Below are positions 26,582 through 35,784 of a stretch of 64,000 nucleotides of DNA, piece after piece (within the stretch, counting starts at the first letter, position 1; the number at the start of each line of letters is the position of its first letter). This DNA is from Rummeliibacillus stabekisii (GTDB taxonomy: Bacteria > Bacillota > Bacilli > Bacillales_A > Planococcaceae): NCBI RefSeq assembly GCF_007988965.1, contig NZ_BJVD01000008.1, positions 1 through 64,000 on the forward strand. The letters run 5' to 3'. The translations under genes and the position numbers were made by a program. The notes under the pieces were generated by a model, which worked only from the letters and a program-made list of their open reading frames with translations, did no database searches and was not told the DNA's origin.

Positions 26582-28120
26582 ATGAATCTCGAAGTGCTCG
26601 AACAAAGCATCTATGATTTAGTAACTGAAACATCGACAAATTTGCCGAAGGATGTCAGACGTGCAATTAAAAAAGCGAAAGATGCAGAAAATGCAGGAAC
26701 TCGCGCTGCTATGAGCTTAGATACAATTGCCAACAACATTTTTATGGCGGATGATCAAGTATCACCTATCTGCCAGGATACCGGTCTACCTACATTTAAA
26801 ATTAAAACACCGGTTGGCGTTAATCAGCTTGAAATTAAAGAATGCATCAAAAATGCGATTATCCGCGCTACAAAAGATGCGAAACTACGCCCAAATGCAG
26901 TTGACTCCCTAACAGGTAAAAACAGCGGCGATAATTTAGGCGAAGGCGTGCCCGTTATTAAATTTGAGCAATGGGAAAAAGATTATATTGAGATGAAGTT
27001 AATTCTAAAAGGTGGCGGCTGTGAGAACAAAAATATTCAATATAGCCTTCCATGCGAATTAGAAGGACTTGGACGTGCTGGCCGCGACCTAGAAGGCATT
27101 CGAAAATGCATTTTACATTCAGTGTATCAAGCACAAGGACAAGGCTGTGCAGCCGGATTCATTGGAGTAGGTATTGGAGGCGATCGCTCTTCAGGATATG
27201 ATCTTGCCAAAGAACAGTTATTCCGCCATGTAGACGACGTAAATCCAAATCCTGAACTAGCAAAATTGGAAGATTACATACTAGAAAAAGCAAATACATT
27301 GGGCATTGGAACTATGGGATTTGGCGGTGAAGCGACACTACTAGGCTGTAAAATCGGTGTGATGCACCGTATCCCTGCTTCCTTCTTTGTATCTGTTGCA
27401 TATAACTGTTGGGCATACCGTCGTATGGCTATCGATCTTGATGCTAATTCTGGCGAAATCAAAAATTGGCATTATCAAGATGGCGAAAAAATTGCCTTTG
27501 ACGAAACAGCAGCAACACAAGACGATCAACCATCAAAAGAAGTGATTGAGCTGCGCGCACCAATTACAGAGGAACAAATCCGTTCACTTAAAGTTGGAGA
27601 CGTAGTTAAAATTACAGGACGTATGTACACAGGCCGTGACGCCATCCACCATCATTTAACATCACATGATGCACCGGTGGATTTAAATGGTCAAATCATT
27701 TACCACTGTGGCCCTGTTATGGCAAAGGATGAAGACGATCGCTGGGTTGTAAAAGCAGCTGGTCCTACTACATCTATTCGCGAAGAACCATACCAAGGCG
27801 ACATTATGAAAAAATTCGGCATTCGTGCTGTTATGGGTAAAGGCGGCATGGGTCCAAAAACATTACAGGCGCTTAAAGAACACGGTGGTGTTTATTTAAA
27901 TGCAATTGGCGGAGCAGCACAGTATTATGCTGACTGTATCAAGTCTGTCGATGGTGTTGATCTAATGGAATTTGGGATTCCAGAAGCCATGTGGCATTTA
28001 AATGTAGAAGATTTCACAGCAGTTGTGACAATGGATTCGCACGGCAACTCATTGCATGCTGATGTCCAAAAATCTTCATTAGAAAAACTGGCGGCACATG
28101 CAGAGCCCGTCTTTAAATAG
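26582..28120 (+). CDS. Class I (iron-sulfur) fumarate hydratase
   Basis: This enzyme hydrates fumarate to L-malate in the TCA cycle using an oxygen-labile 4Fe-4S cluster. The 512-residue chain fuses the alpha part (residues 1-280) and beta part (about 330-512). The cluster cysteines lie in ICQDTGLP, GGGCENK and GQGCAAG. The beta domain carries KITGRMYTGRDAIHH and GKGGMGPKTLQALK. The ATG at 26582 has GGGAG 9 bases before it; ten extra codons upstream are discarded. Some members of this superfamily are tartrate dehydratases, so the substrate is inferred from whole-length similarity. It is unrelated to class II FumC. Confidence 0.9.
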   Translation: MNLEVLEQSIYDLVTETSTNLPKDVRRAIKKAKDAENAGTRAAMSLDTIANNIFMADDQVSPICQDTGLPTFKIKTPVGVNQLEIKECIKNAIIRATKDAKLRPNAVDSLTGKNSGDNLGEGVPVIKFEQWEKDYIEMKLILKGGGCENKNIQYSLPCELEGLGRAGRDLEGIRKCILHSVYQAQGQGCAAGFIGVGIGGDRSSGYDLAKEQLFRHVDDVNPNPELAKLEDYILEKANTLGIGTMGFGGEATLLGCKIGVMHRIPASFFVSVAYNCWAYRRMAIDLDANSGEIKNWHYQDGEKIAFDETAATQDDQPSKEVIELRAPITEEQIRSLKVGDVVKITGRMYTGRDAIHHHLTSHDAPVDLNGQIIYHCGPVMAKDEDDRWVVKAAGPTTSIREEPYQGDIMKKFGIRAVMGKGGMGPKTLQALKEHGGVYLNAIGGAAQYYADCIKSVDGVDLMEFGIPEAMWHLNVEDFTAVVTMDSHGNSLHADVQKSSLEKLAAHAEPVFK

Positions 28121-28134
28121 AATAAAATAGTATA

Positions 28135-28173
28135 AAAAAGGGTATTAAGCAACAATTGCTTAATACCCTTTTT
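28135..28173 (+). terminator. Terminator after the fumarase gene
   Basis: AAGGGTATTAAGCAA pairs perfectly with TTGCTTAATACCCTT around a CAA loop and is followed by Ts. Confidence 0.9.
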
Positions 28174-28275
28174 GTTTGCCGCTTTTTCTTCTCTTGCATA
28201 CACTGTGGAAGGAGTAGCCGTGTAAACCATTTGTTCCGTTATACTTTTTATTAATCTATTATGTTGTGTAGTGTA

Positions 28276-28372
28276 GGACGGTGACTCCTGCGGGATGATC
28301 TTGAGCTGAAAGACCCGCAGGGACGTAATTGAAGTCAAGCTTGCGGGTGCACTCTCTCGAACGGAACACTAT
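28276..28372. repeat. Diverged copy of a Bacillaceae interspersed repeat
   Basis: The stretch contains GTGACTCCTGCGGGA, GAGCTGAAAGACCCGCAGG, ACGTAA and GCTTGCGGGT in the order known from the GC-rich intergenic repeat scattered through many Bacillus genomes (CTCCTGCGGG...GACCCCGCAGG...). CCTGCGGG and CCCGCAGG can pair into a hairpin. It is richer in GC than its surroundings. The family assignment is from memory. Confidence 0.6.
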
Positions 28373-28497
28373 AAATATCACCCTTTGAAAGCAGCTACTT
28401 TTGTTCTGGACCAACCTCAGTAAAACGCCATACAAAAAATAACTAGTTAATCATTTTATTTTTGAATTAATACTCTTCCTCTCTTCAACCCCTTATG

Positions 28498-28512
28498 TTA
28501 TAATCATTATAA
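28498..28512 (+). promoter_or_regulatory. Perfect PerR box upstream of pfeT
   Basis: TTATAATCATTATAA matches the Per box consensus TTATAATnATTATAA at every position. It lies about 90 bases before the P1B4 ATPase gene. PerR is encoded in the same window. Confidence 0.9.
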
Positions 28513-28602
28513 ATAAGTAATTACTATTAATTAATTACTAAAGGTTGAATAATCACCTTTAATAAAGGTTTTGATATTGATTTTCATTATCAGGAGGGAT
28601 GA

Positions 28603-30516
28603 ATGTTGGAAATTGTAAAAGAGAATAATACTCATCTAATTGAGAAAATAAAAGAACATGGTGAACTGATAGCAGCTATTTTCTCAGGATTGTTCATATT
28701 AATTGCTTGGTTACTAGGAAAAGATGGGCATACGGCAGCTTCTATCGTTTTCTATGTGATCGCATTTATTGTAGGCGGCTTTGCGAAAGCAAAAGAAGGC
28801 GTAGAAGAAACGATTGCAAACAAAGAGTTAAATGTAGAATTTCTAATGATATTAGCAGCTATTGGATCAGCAATCATTGGCTATTGGACAGAAGGCGCCA
28901 TCCTCATCTTTATATTTGCAGTGAGCGGTGCATTAGAAACTTATGCCATGAACAAAAGCCATAAAGAAATCTCCGCATTGATGGATTTGCAGCCGGAAGA
29001 AGCATGGCTTGTAAAAGATAATGGCGAGATTGAAAGAGTTGGGATTTCCACTCTACAAGTCGGCGACCATTTACTTGTTAAACCAGGTGAACGTGTCCCT
29101 GCAGATGGTGTAATCATCGATGGGATGACGACTCTCGATGAAGCAGCCATTACTGGCGAATCCATTCCAGTCTCTAAAGGCATTAAAACAGATGTATTTG
29201 CTGGTACTGTAAACCTCTCAGGTGCTATTACAATGAAGATGACAAAATCGAATATGGAGTCATTATTTCAAAAAATAATTGACCTCGTTCAATCAGCACA
29301 GAGCGAAAAATCACCTTCTCAGCAATTCATTGAACGTTTTGAAGGTACCTATGTGAAATGTGTGCTCCTAGCAGTAGCTTTGATGATGTTTATTCCACAC
29401 TTTTTACTTGATTGGAGTTTCCAAACTACCTTCTACCGTGCAATGGTTCTACTTGTAGTAGCTTCACCATGTGCGCTCGTAGCGTCTATTATGCCCGCTA
29501 CTCTATCCGCCATTTCAAACGGCGCAAAAAATGGGATTCTATTTAAAGGCGGACTCCATATTGAACATTTAAGTGTATTAAAAGCAATTGCCTTTGATAA
29601 AACTGGCACACTTACGCAAGGTAAACCTATTGTAACTGACTTCGTTGCAGCCAAAGGCGAAGATGGGAAGGCTTTACTTTCGCTTCTTGCCGGAATTGAA
29701 GCGAAGTCTAACCACCCTCTTGCGCAAGCTATTACAAAATACGCTGTAGCCAATGAGCTTACAAACTATCCACAAGCACAAATTGAAGATTTGCCTGGCT
29801 TTGGCTTGAAAGGAATTGTTGCAGGAAAAGCCTATAAAGTCGGAAAAGCAGATTTTGTTGGAGAACAATTGGCTCGGGAATTTGAAAATAATATTGCACT
29901 AGAGCTAGCCGAACAAGGTAAAACTGTAATCTTTCTTTCAGATGATACTAGAATCCTAGCACTTGCTGCCATGAAGGATACCGTTCGCCCGGAAGCAAAG
30001 CATGCTATCTCTCTTTTAAAAAGTATGGGAATCCAGACTGTCATGCTAACAGGTGATAATGAAGTAACGGCAAAAGCTATTGCAAAGGAAGCGGCAGTAG
30101 ATTCATATATTGCCGAGTGCTTGCCTGAGACAAAAGTAAATCATATCAAAGAATTGATGGGCTCCTATCACCATGTTGCCATGGTGGGAGATGGCATTAA
30201 TGATGCCCCCGCCCTAGCAACTGCTACATCTGGTATCGCTATGGGCGAAGGTACAGATGTAGCGCTAGAAACAGCCGATGTGGTCCTTATGAAGAATGAC
30301 TTGACCAAGATTGCTTATGCAGTGAAGCTATCACGAAAAATGCAAAGAATTGTAAAACAAAATATGTTCTTCTCCATCGCTGTTATTGCCCTGTTAATTA
30401 TCTCGAATTTCATGCAGGCAGTCGATTTGCCTCTTGGAGTTGTTGGACATGAGGGTAGCACTATCCTGGTTATCTTAAACGGCTTACGCCTACTAAAGAA
30501 AATAAAGTCTGCTTGA
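28603..30516 (+). CDS. pfeT: P1B4-type metal ATPase, Fe(II) exporter PfeT (formerly ZosA)
   Basis: This heavy-metal ATPase has 637 residues, the length of B. subtilis PfeT/ZosA. The P-type motifs are intact: TGES in the actuator domain, DKTGTLTQG with the phosphorylated Asp, NHPLAQAI and GDGINDAPAL. The membrane metal site is SPCALV instead of CPC, and the last helix pair has GHEGST, both hallmarks of the P1B4 class. There is no N-terminal metal-binding domain. In B. subtilis the orthologue exports ferrous iron and is PerR-regulated; it was first reported as a zinc importer. The perfect PerR box upstream makes the same role likely here. AGGAGGG precedes the ATG. Confidence 0.93.
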   Translation: MLEIVKENNTHLIEKIKEHGELIAAIFSGLFILIAWLLGKDGHTAASIVFYVIAFIVGGFAKAKEGVEETIANKELNVEFLMILAAIGSAIIGYWTEGAILIFIFAVSGALETYAMNKSHKEISALMDLQPEEAWLVKDNGEIERVGISTLQVGDHLLVKPGERVPADGVIIDGMTTLDEAAITGESIPVSKGIKTDVFAGTVNLSGAITMKMTKSNMESLFQKIIDLVQSAQSEKSPSQQFIERFEGTYVKCVLLAVALMMFIPHFLLDWSFQTTFYRAMVLLVVASPCALVASIMPATLSAISNGAKNGILFKGGLHIEHLSVLKAIAFDKTGTLTQGKPIVTDFVAAKGEDGKALLSLLAGIEAKSNHPLAQAITKYAVANELTNYPQAQIEDLPGFGLKGIVAGKAYKVGKADFVGEQLAREFENNIALELAEQGKTVIFLSDDTRILALAAMKDTVRPEAKHAISLLKSMGIQTVMLTGDNEVTAKAIAKEAAVDSYIAECLPETKVNHIKELMGSYHHVAMVGDGINDAPALATATSGIAMGEGTDVALETADVVLMKNDLTKIAYAVKLSRKMQRIVKQNMFFSIAVIALLIISNFMQAVDLPLGVVGHEGSTILVILNGLRLLKKIKSA

Positions 30517-30556
30517 CTCAGTAGGGGATTTTTCTCTTCCCTGCTGATGGTGAGTG

Positions 30557-30660
30557 CTCCAATCGGGCTTTTGGGCAGTTATTCCCCATTTAAACTTCTT
30601 CGCTATACTTAGGTTTAGAAATAGGCGTCTTACTGCCCGTAGAAGCGTATTAAAATAAAT
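30557..30660. repeat. Interspersed repeat, copy 1 (AATCGGGC family)
   Basis: This stretch starts CCAATCGGGC, has a middle block CCCCA...TAAACTT and ends TGCCCGTAGAAGCG...TAAAATAAAT. GGGCAGT near the start pairs with ACTGCCC near the end. A related element with the same blocks lies at 37426-37536. Similar sequences are, as far as I recall, scattered in Planococcaceae and Bacillus intergenic DNA. It does not code for a protein. Confidence 0.5.
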
Positions 30661-30665
30661 CATTT

Positions 30666-30711
30666 AAAAAGCGGCAGGTCATTCAATATAGAATGACCTG
30701 CCGCTTTTTCA
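30666..30711. terminator. Bidirectional terminator
   Basis: AAAAAGCGGCAGGTCATTC pairs perfectly with GAATGACCTGCCGCTTTTT around ATATA-like loop bases. It serves the yihY gene and any read-through from pfeT. Confidence 0.9.
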
Positions 30712-31725
30712 TTAAGCTGTTCTATGACTTTTTGATTCCTGTATTTCTCTTCTCTTTTGGACAAGCGCATTCACTTGTCCGCCAACCATCAGGATAATAC
30801 CAGTGATGTATAGCCAAAGCATTAGAATGATAATACCACCGATACTTCCGTAAGTAGCGGAGTAATTTGAGAAGTTGTTGATATAGAAAGAAAAACCATA
30901 TGAAACGATTAACCAAGCCAATGTAGAGAACAAGGCGCCAACCCATACGCTTTTTAAATCCAACTTCATGTTTGGCATCAACCAATACATAAGCGTGAGG
31001 ACAATAAATATAACAACGGGAGGCAAAATATAACGGAACTTGTTCCAAACGGCGAGGAAACCATTCTCTAATCCAAATGCAGAGAATAATAGTTTACCAA
31101 TTTGCTCACCGAATACAGGCAATACAAGTGCCACTACAACTAAGCCGATTAATAGAATCGTGAATATTAACGAGTAAAGCCTTACTTTAAGAAATGGCCG
31201 CGTCTCTTCTTGGTCATAAGAGCGATTCAATGATTTATTTAGCGCATTTACACCATTAGATGCTGACCATAACGTACCTAGAATACCGATCGACAATAAG
31301 CCGCCATGACGATTCTTTAAAACTTCAGAAAGTGTATCAGAAGTAAGAGAATAGATTTGGTCAGGCATAACTTCTTCTAAAAGTGTATATACTTGGCTAA
31401 CGGATAAATGAAGATACGGCAGCAATGTCACGATAAAAAGCAGCATCGGGAATAAGGAGAGTAAAAAGAAATAAGCTAATTGCGCTCCAAATCCCCCGAT
31501 GTCTTCTTTCTTCACTTTCTCGATAAGCCCCATGATAAAACCCTTATTTGTTGTAATATCAAAGTGACGCTCTTTCTTTTTCTTCTTCTTTTCTTTTTTA
31601 TCCATGTTTTCTTCGTTTTCTAATTGCACAAATGTATCTTTATCGATGTATTCAGCAGCATCGCCTTTCCGTGTTTTGGTTGTCTCGGAATCTGCTGAAA
31701 GACCAAATTCGTGTCCCTTCTCCAT
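30712..31725 (-). CDS. YihY/BrkB family inner-membrane protein
   Basis: This 337-residue protein has an N-terminal soluble, very charged tail of about 65 residues with a Lys-rich run (near 43-53), then six membrane segments. Family signatures are DIGGFGAQLAYFFLLSLFP, LSIGILGTLWSASNGVNAL and YATYGSIGG-like SATYGSIGGIIILMLWLY. The family was once called RNase BN, an assignment later withdrawn; its function is unknown. AGGGGCGGG precedes the ATG. The YtxH-like gene lies 26 bases upstream on the same strand, so they may be co-transcribed. The B. subtilis counterpart is probably YfkH. Confidence 0.85.
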   Translation of the reverse strand: MEKGHEFGLSADSETTKTRKGDAAEYIDKDTFVQLENEENMDKKEKKKKKKERHFDITTNKGFIMGLIEKVKKEDIGGFGAQLAYFFLLSLFPMLLFIVTLLPYLHLSVSQVYTLLEEVMPDQIYSLTSDTLSEVLKNRHGGLLSIGILGTLWSASNGVNALNKSLNRSYDQEETRPFLKVRLYSLIFTILLIGLVVVALVLPVFGEQIGKLLFSAFGLENGFLAVWNKFRYILPPVVIFIVLTLMYWLMPNMKLDLKSVWVGALFSTLAWLIVSYGFSFYINNFSNYSATYGSIGGIIILMLWLYITGIILMVGGQVNALVQKRREIQESKSHRTA

Positions 31726-31751
31726 AATCCCGCCCCTTTATCTTCTTCAAC

Positions 31752-32132
31752 TTATAGATGAATAACAGATTCATTTGATTCGGTATTGGTTGAAGGTAAT
31801 TGTTGTTTTACATCTTTGATATTAGATGAAAATGTATCTTTCGTTTCCATCACAATGTTTTTAACTTTCGGTGTAAGTTCTTGGATTTCTTCTACTTTTT
31901 TCATATAGAAGTCTTTGTCTTTCATAAATGTATTGTATAGAGATTTAACTTTCCCTGTTCTTGCTTGGATACTATTCATTAATTCATCTCGGTTATTTGC
32001 AAAATATTGCATGTCTACCCAATAGCGTTTCAGTACTTTTTTTGTTGTTTGACGTGTATTGCGGTCTGCCATACTAAGTGCTGCACCTGCTACTGCTCCT
32101 AATGCTAATCCTGTAACTAATTTATTTGACAT
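31752..32132 (-). CDS. YtxH-like membrane-anchored protein
   Basis: This 126-residue protein opens with MSNKLVTGLALGAVAGAALS, a short glycine/alanine membrane segment, followed by a long basic and then acidic helical region. The layout fits the YtxH/general-stress membrane-protein type. It has no Cys. A strong GGAGGAGG precedes the ATG. The yihY gene follows on the same strand. Function is unknown; the similarity is to architecture more than to a defined domain. Confidence 0.65.
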   Translation of the reverse strand: MSNKLVTGLALGAVAGAALSMADRNTRQTTKKVLKRYWVDMQYFANNRDELMNSIQARTGKVKSLYNTFMKDKDFYMKKVEEIQELTPKVKNIVMETKDTFSSNIKDVKQQLPSTNTESNESVIHL

Positions 32133-32304
32133 AATAATCCTCCTCCATACTTTTACAATGTTATATGCCTATTATACCCTACTGATTTATATGTAAAACA
32201 GTTTGCCCGTTAAAAAACTCCTTACCTATTTAAAGGGATTTTTAATTGTTGTTTTATGGAATTTCTTAACTATAGAAATTTAAATTCAAAAAGGGGGTAA
32301 TGGA

Positions 32305-33702
32305 ATGACCAATTTTTTAGCAAAGCTGAACGAGGTCTTAGGGGATTTTTCATCAATGCTTTGGGGAATACCGCTTATTGTCTTAATTGTTGGCACAGGC
32401 ATTTTTCTCACACTTCGAATCAGCTTTTTGCAAATCAGACTTCTTCCACAAGCTTTGAGATTAGTATTCTCGAAAAAACACGACAAAACGGCAGATGGTG
32501 ATATCTCCCAGTTTCAAGCACTTACAACAGCTCTTGCTGCTACAGTTGGAACCGGAAACATTGTTGGTGTAGCAACAGCCGTTATTTTAGGTGGACCAGG
32601 GGCTGTCTTTTGGATGTGGGTGTCGGCTTTCTTCGGCATGGCGACTAAGTATAGTGAGGCTATACTAGCTGTTCGCTATCGTGTAAAAGATGCGAAAGGG
32701 CAAATGGCTGGCGGTCCGATGTATTATTTGGAACACGGCCTAAAACAAAAATGGCTGGCTGTTTTGTTTGCCTGTTTTGGCGTACTAGCTTCTTTTGGCA
32801 TTGGGAATGGAACACAATCTAATTCAGTTGCAGGCGTTGTTAATGCTACATTTAGTGTACCTACTTGGGTCACTGGCCTCATTCTAACTGCCTTTGTTGC
32901 GCTTGTCATTTTGGGCGGCATTAAATCTATCGGAAATGTAACAGCTATTTTTGTACCTATTATGGCGGTCTTTTATCTTGCAGCAGGACTTATAATTATG
33001 ATTATGAATATTACCGAAATACCAGCTGCTTTCCTTACAATTATTAAAATGGCCTTTACAGGCGAAGCTGCTCTTGGCGGAGCCGTTGGTGCAGCTATAC
33101 GTTATGGTGTTGCACGTGGGGTATTCTCGAATGAAGCAGGTCTTGGTTCTGCACCAATCGCAGCAGCTGCTGCTAAAACGGATCTGCCGGGACGACAAGC
33201 TTTGGTTTCAATGACGCAAGTGTTTTTAGATACATTCCTTATTTGTTCAATTACAGGAATCACAATTGTCATGTCTGGTGTTTATACAAATAAAGGCTTG
33301 CAAGCAAATGAACTGACAACAGCAGCATTCAGTCACTTCTTGGGTGGTTGGGGTCCTTATGTTGTAGCGATTGGTCTTATTTTCTTTGCCTCATCTACAA
33401 TTTTAGGTTGGGCTTATTATGGAGAAAAATGTTTACAATATCTCTTCAAGGGTCAAACAGCTATATATATTTACCGCGTGATATTTGTTGCTTTCGTATT
33501 CGTCGGTTCTACCGTTGCATTGGATCTTATTTGGACATTCTCAGATATCGCAAACGGATTAATGGCTATTCCTAACCTGATCGGCTTATTAGGCCTTTCT
33601 GGCATTGTAGTTTATGAAACGAAGCGGATTCAAAATAAACTAAAAGAAGAAAAAGCTCTAGCAAAACAGATGGATATGCCTGATTCTAAAAAAGCGAGCT
33701 GA
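32305..33702 (+). CDS. Sodium:alanine symporter family protein (AGCS)
   Basis: This 465-residue transporter imports an amino acid, usually alanine or glycine, with sodium. About ten membrane segments are seen. The AGCS signatures are TVGTGNIVGVATAVILGGPGA (first 20 bases of the motif region near residue 82), AGGPMYYLEHGL and FSNEAGLGSAPIAAAAA. AAAGGGGG precedes the ATG. It stands alone between the YtxH and yfkK genes. Alanine is also a spore germinant, but no evidence ties this gene to germination. Confidence 0.88.
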   Translation: MTNFLAKLNEVLGDFSSMLWGIPLIVLIVGTGIFLTLRISFLQIRLLPQALRLVFSKKHDKTADGDISQFQALTTALAATVGTGNIVGVATAVILGGPGAVFWMWVSAFFGMATKYSEAILAVRYRVKDAKGQMAGGPMYYLEHGLKQKWLAVLFACFGVLASFGIGNGTQSNSVAGVVNATFSVPTWVTGLILTAFVALVILGGIKSIGNVTAIFVPIMAVFYLAAGLIIMIMNITEIPAAFLTIIKMAFTGEAALGGAVGAAIRYGVARGVFSNEAGLGSAPIAAAAAKTDLPGRQALVSMTQVFLDTFLICSITGITIVMSGVYTNKGLQANELTTAAFSHFLGGWGPYVVAIGLIFFASSTILGWAYYGEKCLQYLFKGQTAIYIYRVIFVAFVFVGSTVALDLIWTFSDIANGLMAIPNLIGLLGLSGIVVYETKRIQNKLKEEKALAKQMDMPDSKKAS

Positions 33703-33806
33703 TACTAGTATAAAATGCTGGCCCAATCGTAAAAGGAATTGACAATCATAGGCTATAAGTGGAATGATACTATAGTATACATCTATCAAAAGCAGGAGGA
33801 ATCCCT

Positions 33807-34028
33807 TTGAATCTTACAGAACCGACAACAGAAAACGTAACTTTCATGATTGATGCCATAAAAGAAAAGCTTCGCATGGTCAATGCAGATGCGATGAAGC
33901 CCGAACATTTCAGCACCAATCATTATGAAGATTTGGTTTACTTATATGATATGGTGATGAAGCGCGATGCTTTTAGTCCTAGCGAAATGCAAGCAATTGT
34001 AGCAGAACTTGGCTCATTGCGTGACTAA
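33807..34028 (+). CDS. yfkK: UPF0435 family protein YfkK
   Basis: This 73-residue protein matches UPF0435/YfkK, a small helical protein of unknown function. The conserved block is FSTNHYEDLVYLYDMVMKR followed by FSPSEMQAIVAELG. The start is a TTG at 33807 with GGAGGAATCCCT before it. A strong terminator follows. Confidence 0.88.
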   Translation: MNLTEPTTENVTFMIDAIKEKLRMVNADAMKPEHFSTNHYEDLVYLYDMVMKRDAFSPSEMQAIVAELGSLRD

Positions 34029-34042
34029 AAATAGGCTAATGA

Positions 34043-34098
34043 AAAAACCGAACTATATGTGAAATTTAATTTAATTTCACATTGGTTCGGTTTCTTTT
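34043..34098. terminator. Terminator between yfkK and motB
   Basis: AAACCGAACTATATGTGAAATT pairs with AATTTCACATTGGTTCGGTTT. A and T runs on both sides suggest it serves both converging genes. Confidence 0.88.
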
Positions 34099-34131
34099 TA
34101 TTATTTTACTTTTGAATCCCTCAAGCTATTT

Positions 34132-34938
34132 TTATTCTCCAGTTTTCGATTCATTAACGGAGGCATCTTTATTGATTGTAGGATTTGTTGAAGAGCCATC
34201 TTTTTTCACTAAAGGTTGGATAAGAACTTCAACCCGCCGGTTTTTGGAACGCCCCTCATCAGAATTATTAGACGCGATTGGATTATTTTCTCCATATCCT
34301 TTTGCACTAAAGAAAGAAGAATCTAATTTAGGGTTTTGATCCACGATTAGCTTCAAAAAGTTTACAGCACGCATTACACTTAGTTCCCAGTTCGATGAAA
34401 ACTCGGCGGTATGCATCGGCACATTATCCGTATATCCCGTAATGACAACACTACGTTTTGGATCAAATACAAGAAGCTTCGATAATTCCCTCGCTGTTTT
34501 CTCATACTCGCTTTTAACTACCGCTTTCCCTGGATCAAATAATACGCTGTCTCGTATCGTCACCAGAAGCCCTTCGTCAGTTAACTTGGTTTCAAATTGT
34601 TTTTCTAGTTCATTGACCGCTATAAAATCATCAACATTACCTTTAATCTTGGATAAAGATTTTTGGTCTTCCAGATAAGCTGAATTTTTGCTCGTCTCAT
34701 CGCTCTTCGGATCGTTCGGCATTGTATCAGACGGATAGTCCATAACGCCTTTTCCCCCGTCAAATACTGCATTAAATACCGATGAAAGCTCATGCAGCTT
34801 TTGATTATCGACTGTACTCGAGGCAAAAAGTACGATAAACAATGCCAGTAATAAAGTTAATAAATCTGAATAAGGAAGCAGCCATGCTTCTGGAATTTCC
34901 TCATGCTCCTTTTTATGCTTTTTAGCTCTCTTCGCCAA
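34132..34938 (-). CDS. motB: Flagellar motor stator protein MotB
   Basis: MotB anchors the stator to peptidoglycan and carries the ion-conducting Asp. This 268-residue protein has a charged N-terminus, one membrane segment with PYSDLLTLLLALFIVLFA (Asp25), a plug region, and a C-terminal OmpA-like peptidoglycan-binding domain with GYTDNVPMH, SVMRAVNFLK and KNRRVEVLI. Its start overlaps the end of motA by 17 bases, so translation is coupled. Whether protons or sodium drive it cannot be settled from the sequence alone; the MotB-like plug favours protons. Confidence 0.93.
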   Translation of the reverse strand: MAKRAKKHKKEHEEIPEAWLLPYSDLLTLLLALFIVLFASSTVDNQKLHELSSVFNAVFDGGKGVMDYPSDTMPNDPKSDETSKNSAYLEDQKSLSKIKGNVDDFIAVNELEKQFETKLTDEGLLVTIRDSVLFDPGKAVVKSEYEKTARELSKLLVFDPKRSVVITGYTDNVPMHTAEFSSNWELSVMRAVNFLKLIVDQNPKLDSSFFSAKGYGENNPIASNNSDEGRSKNRRVEVLIQPLVKKDGSSTNPTINKDASVNESKTGE

Positions 34939-35725
34939 GGCCGCTCGCCCCGCTTTCGCCCAATATTTTTTTACGGTCTTCTTTTGTTAAGTAAGAAGCA
35001 AGCTTTTGTTCAATGACACGCGGCGCCTCTCCCTCTAATACGGAAAGAATCCCTTCAATCATTAGCATTTTTTGACGTACTTCATTGCTCGATTTTCGTT
35101 TAAGCTTGTTGGCAAACGGATGCCAAAGAACATACCCTGTAAAAATCCCGAGTAATGTTGCAATGAACGCAGCCGAAATCGCATGGCCGAGCTTTTCAAT
35201 ATCATTCATATCTTTTAGTGCGGCAACCAGACCGACAACCGCCCCTAAAACCCCTAAAGTAGGAGCGTATGTACCTGCTTGTGTGAACATCCCAGCGCCA
35301 GCACTGTGGCGTTCTTCCATAGCCTCTACTTCTTCTGATAAGACATCGCGGATATAATCAGCATTTTGTCCGTCAATTGCGAGTGACAGGCCGTTCTTAA
35401 GGAAAGGATCATCGATTTCTGCTACTTTTCCTTCCAGTGCAAGCAAGCCTTCTCTTCTTGCCAGGTCTGCCCATTCTGAAAATAATTTAATAATGTCCGT
35501 GTCTTTACCTAACTTTTGTTCAGTAAACAATATTTTAAAAAGTTTTGGCAATCTTTTTAATTCACTCATTGGGAAGGCAATTGTTACGGTTGCCATTGTC
35601 CCTAAAATAATTATGAATATAGCTGCTGGATTCATTAAGGCATCGGGTGTTACACCTTTAAAGTACATCCCAACGATTAAGGCAACGACCCCCATAATAA
35701 GACCAACAATTGATGATAAATCCAT
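34922..35725 (-). CDS. motA: Flagellar motor stator protein MotA
   Basis: MotA forms the ion channel with MotB and pushes on the rotor. The 267-residue protein has four membrane segments (residues 3-20, 30-50, about 150-170 and 180-200) and a large cytosolic loop with the conserved charged residues (KLFSEWADLARREGLLALEG). The TLGVLGAVVGLVAAL segment is typical. The ATG at 35725 follows GGAGGT. It is first in a two-gene motAB operon, with a sigma-D-like promoter upstream. It shows the organism is probably motile. Confidence 0.93.
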   Translation of the reverse strand: MDLSSIVGLIMGVVALIVGMYFKGVTPDALMNPAAIFIIILGTMATVTIAFPMSELKRLPKLFKILFTEQKLGKDTDIIKLFSEWADLARREGLLALEGKVAEIDDPFLKNGLSLAIDGQNADYIRDVLSEEVEAMEERHSAGAGMFTQAGTYAPTLGVLGAVVGLVAALKDMNDIEKLGHAISAAFIATLLGIFTGYVLWHPFANKLKRKSSNEVRQKMLMIEGILSVLEGEAPRVIEQKLASYLTKEDRKKILGESGASGLGEES

Positions 35726-35757
35726 TTCTGTACCTCCAAAGTGTCATTCTTGTTATT

Positions 35758-35784
35758 ATTTCGGTTACTTCTCTCTAATGTTAA
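35758..35784 (-). promoter_or_regulatory. Sigma-D-like promoter of motAB
   Basis: On the minus strand TTAA (35781-35784), a 15-base spacer and ACCGAAAT (35758-35765) resemble the sigma-D consensus TAAA-N15-GCCGATAT, with one mismatch in the -35 and two in the -10. Flagellar stator genes are common sigma-D targets. Confidence 0.45.
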
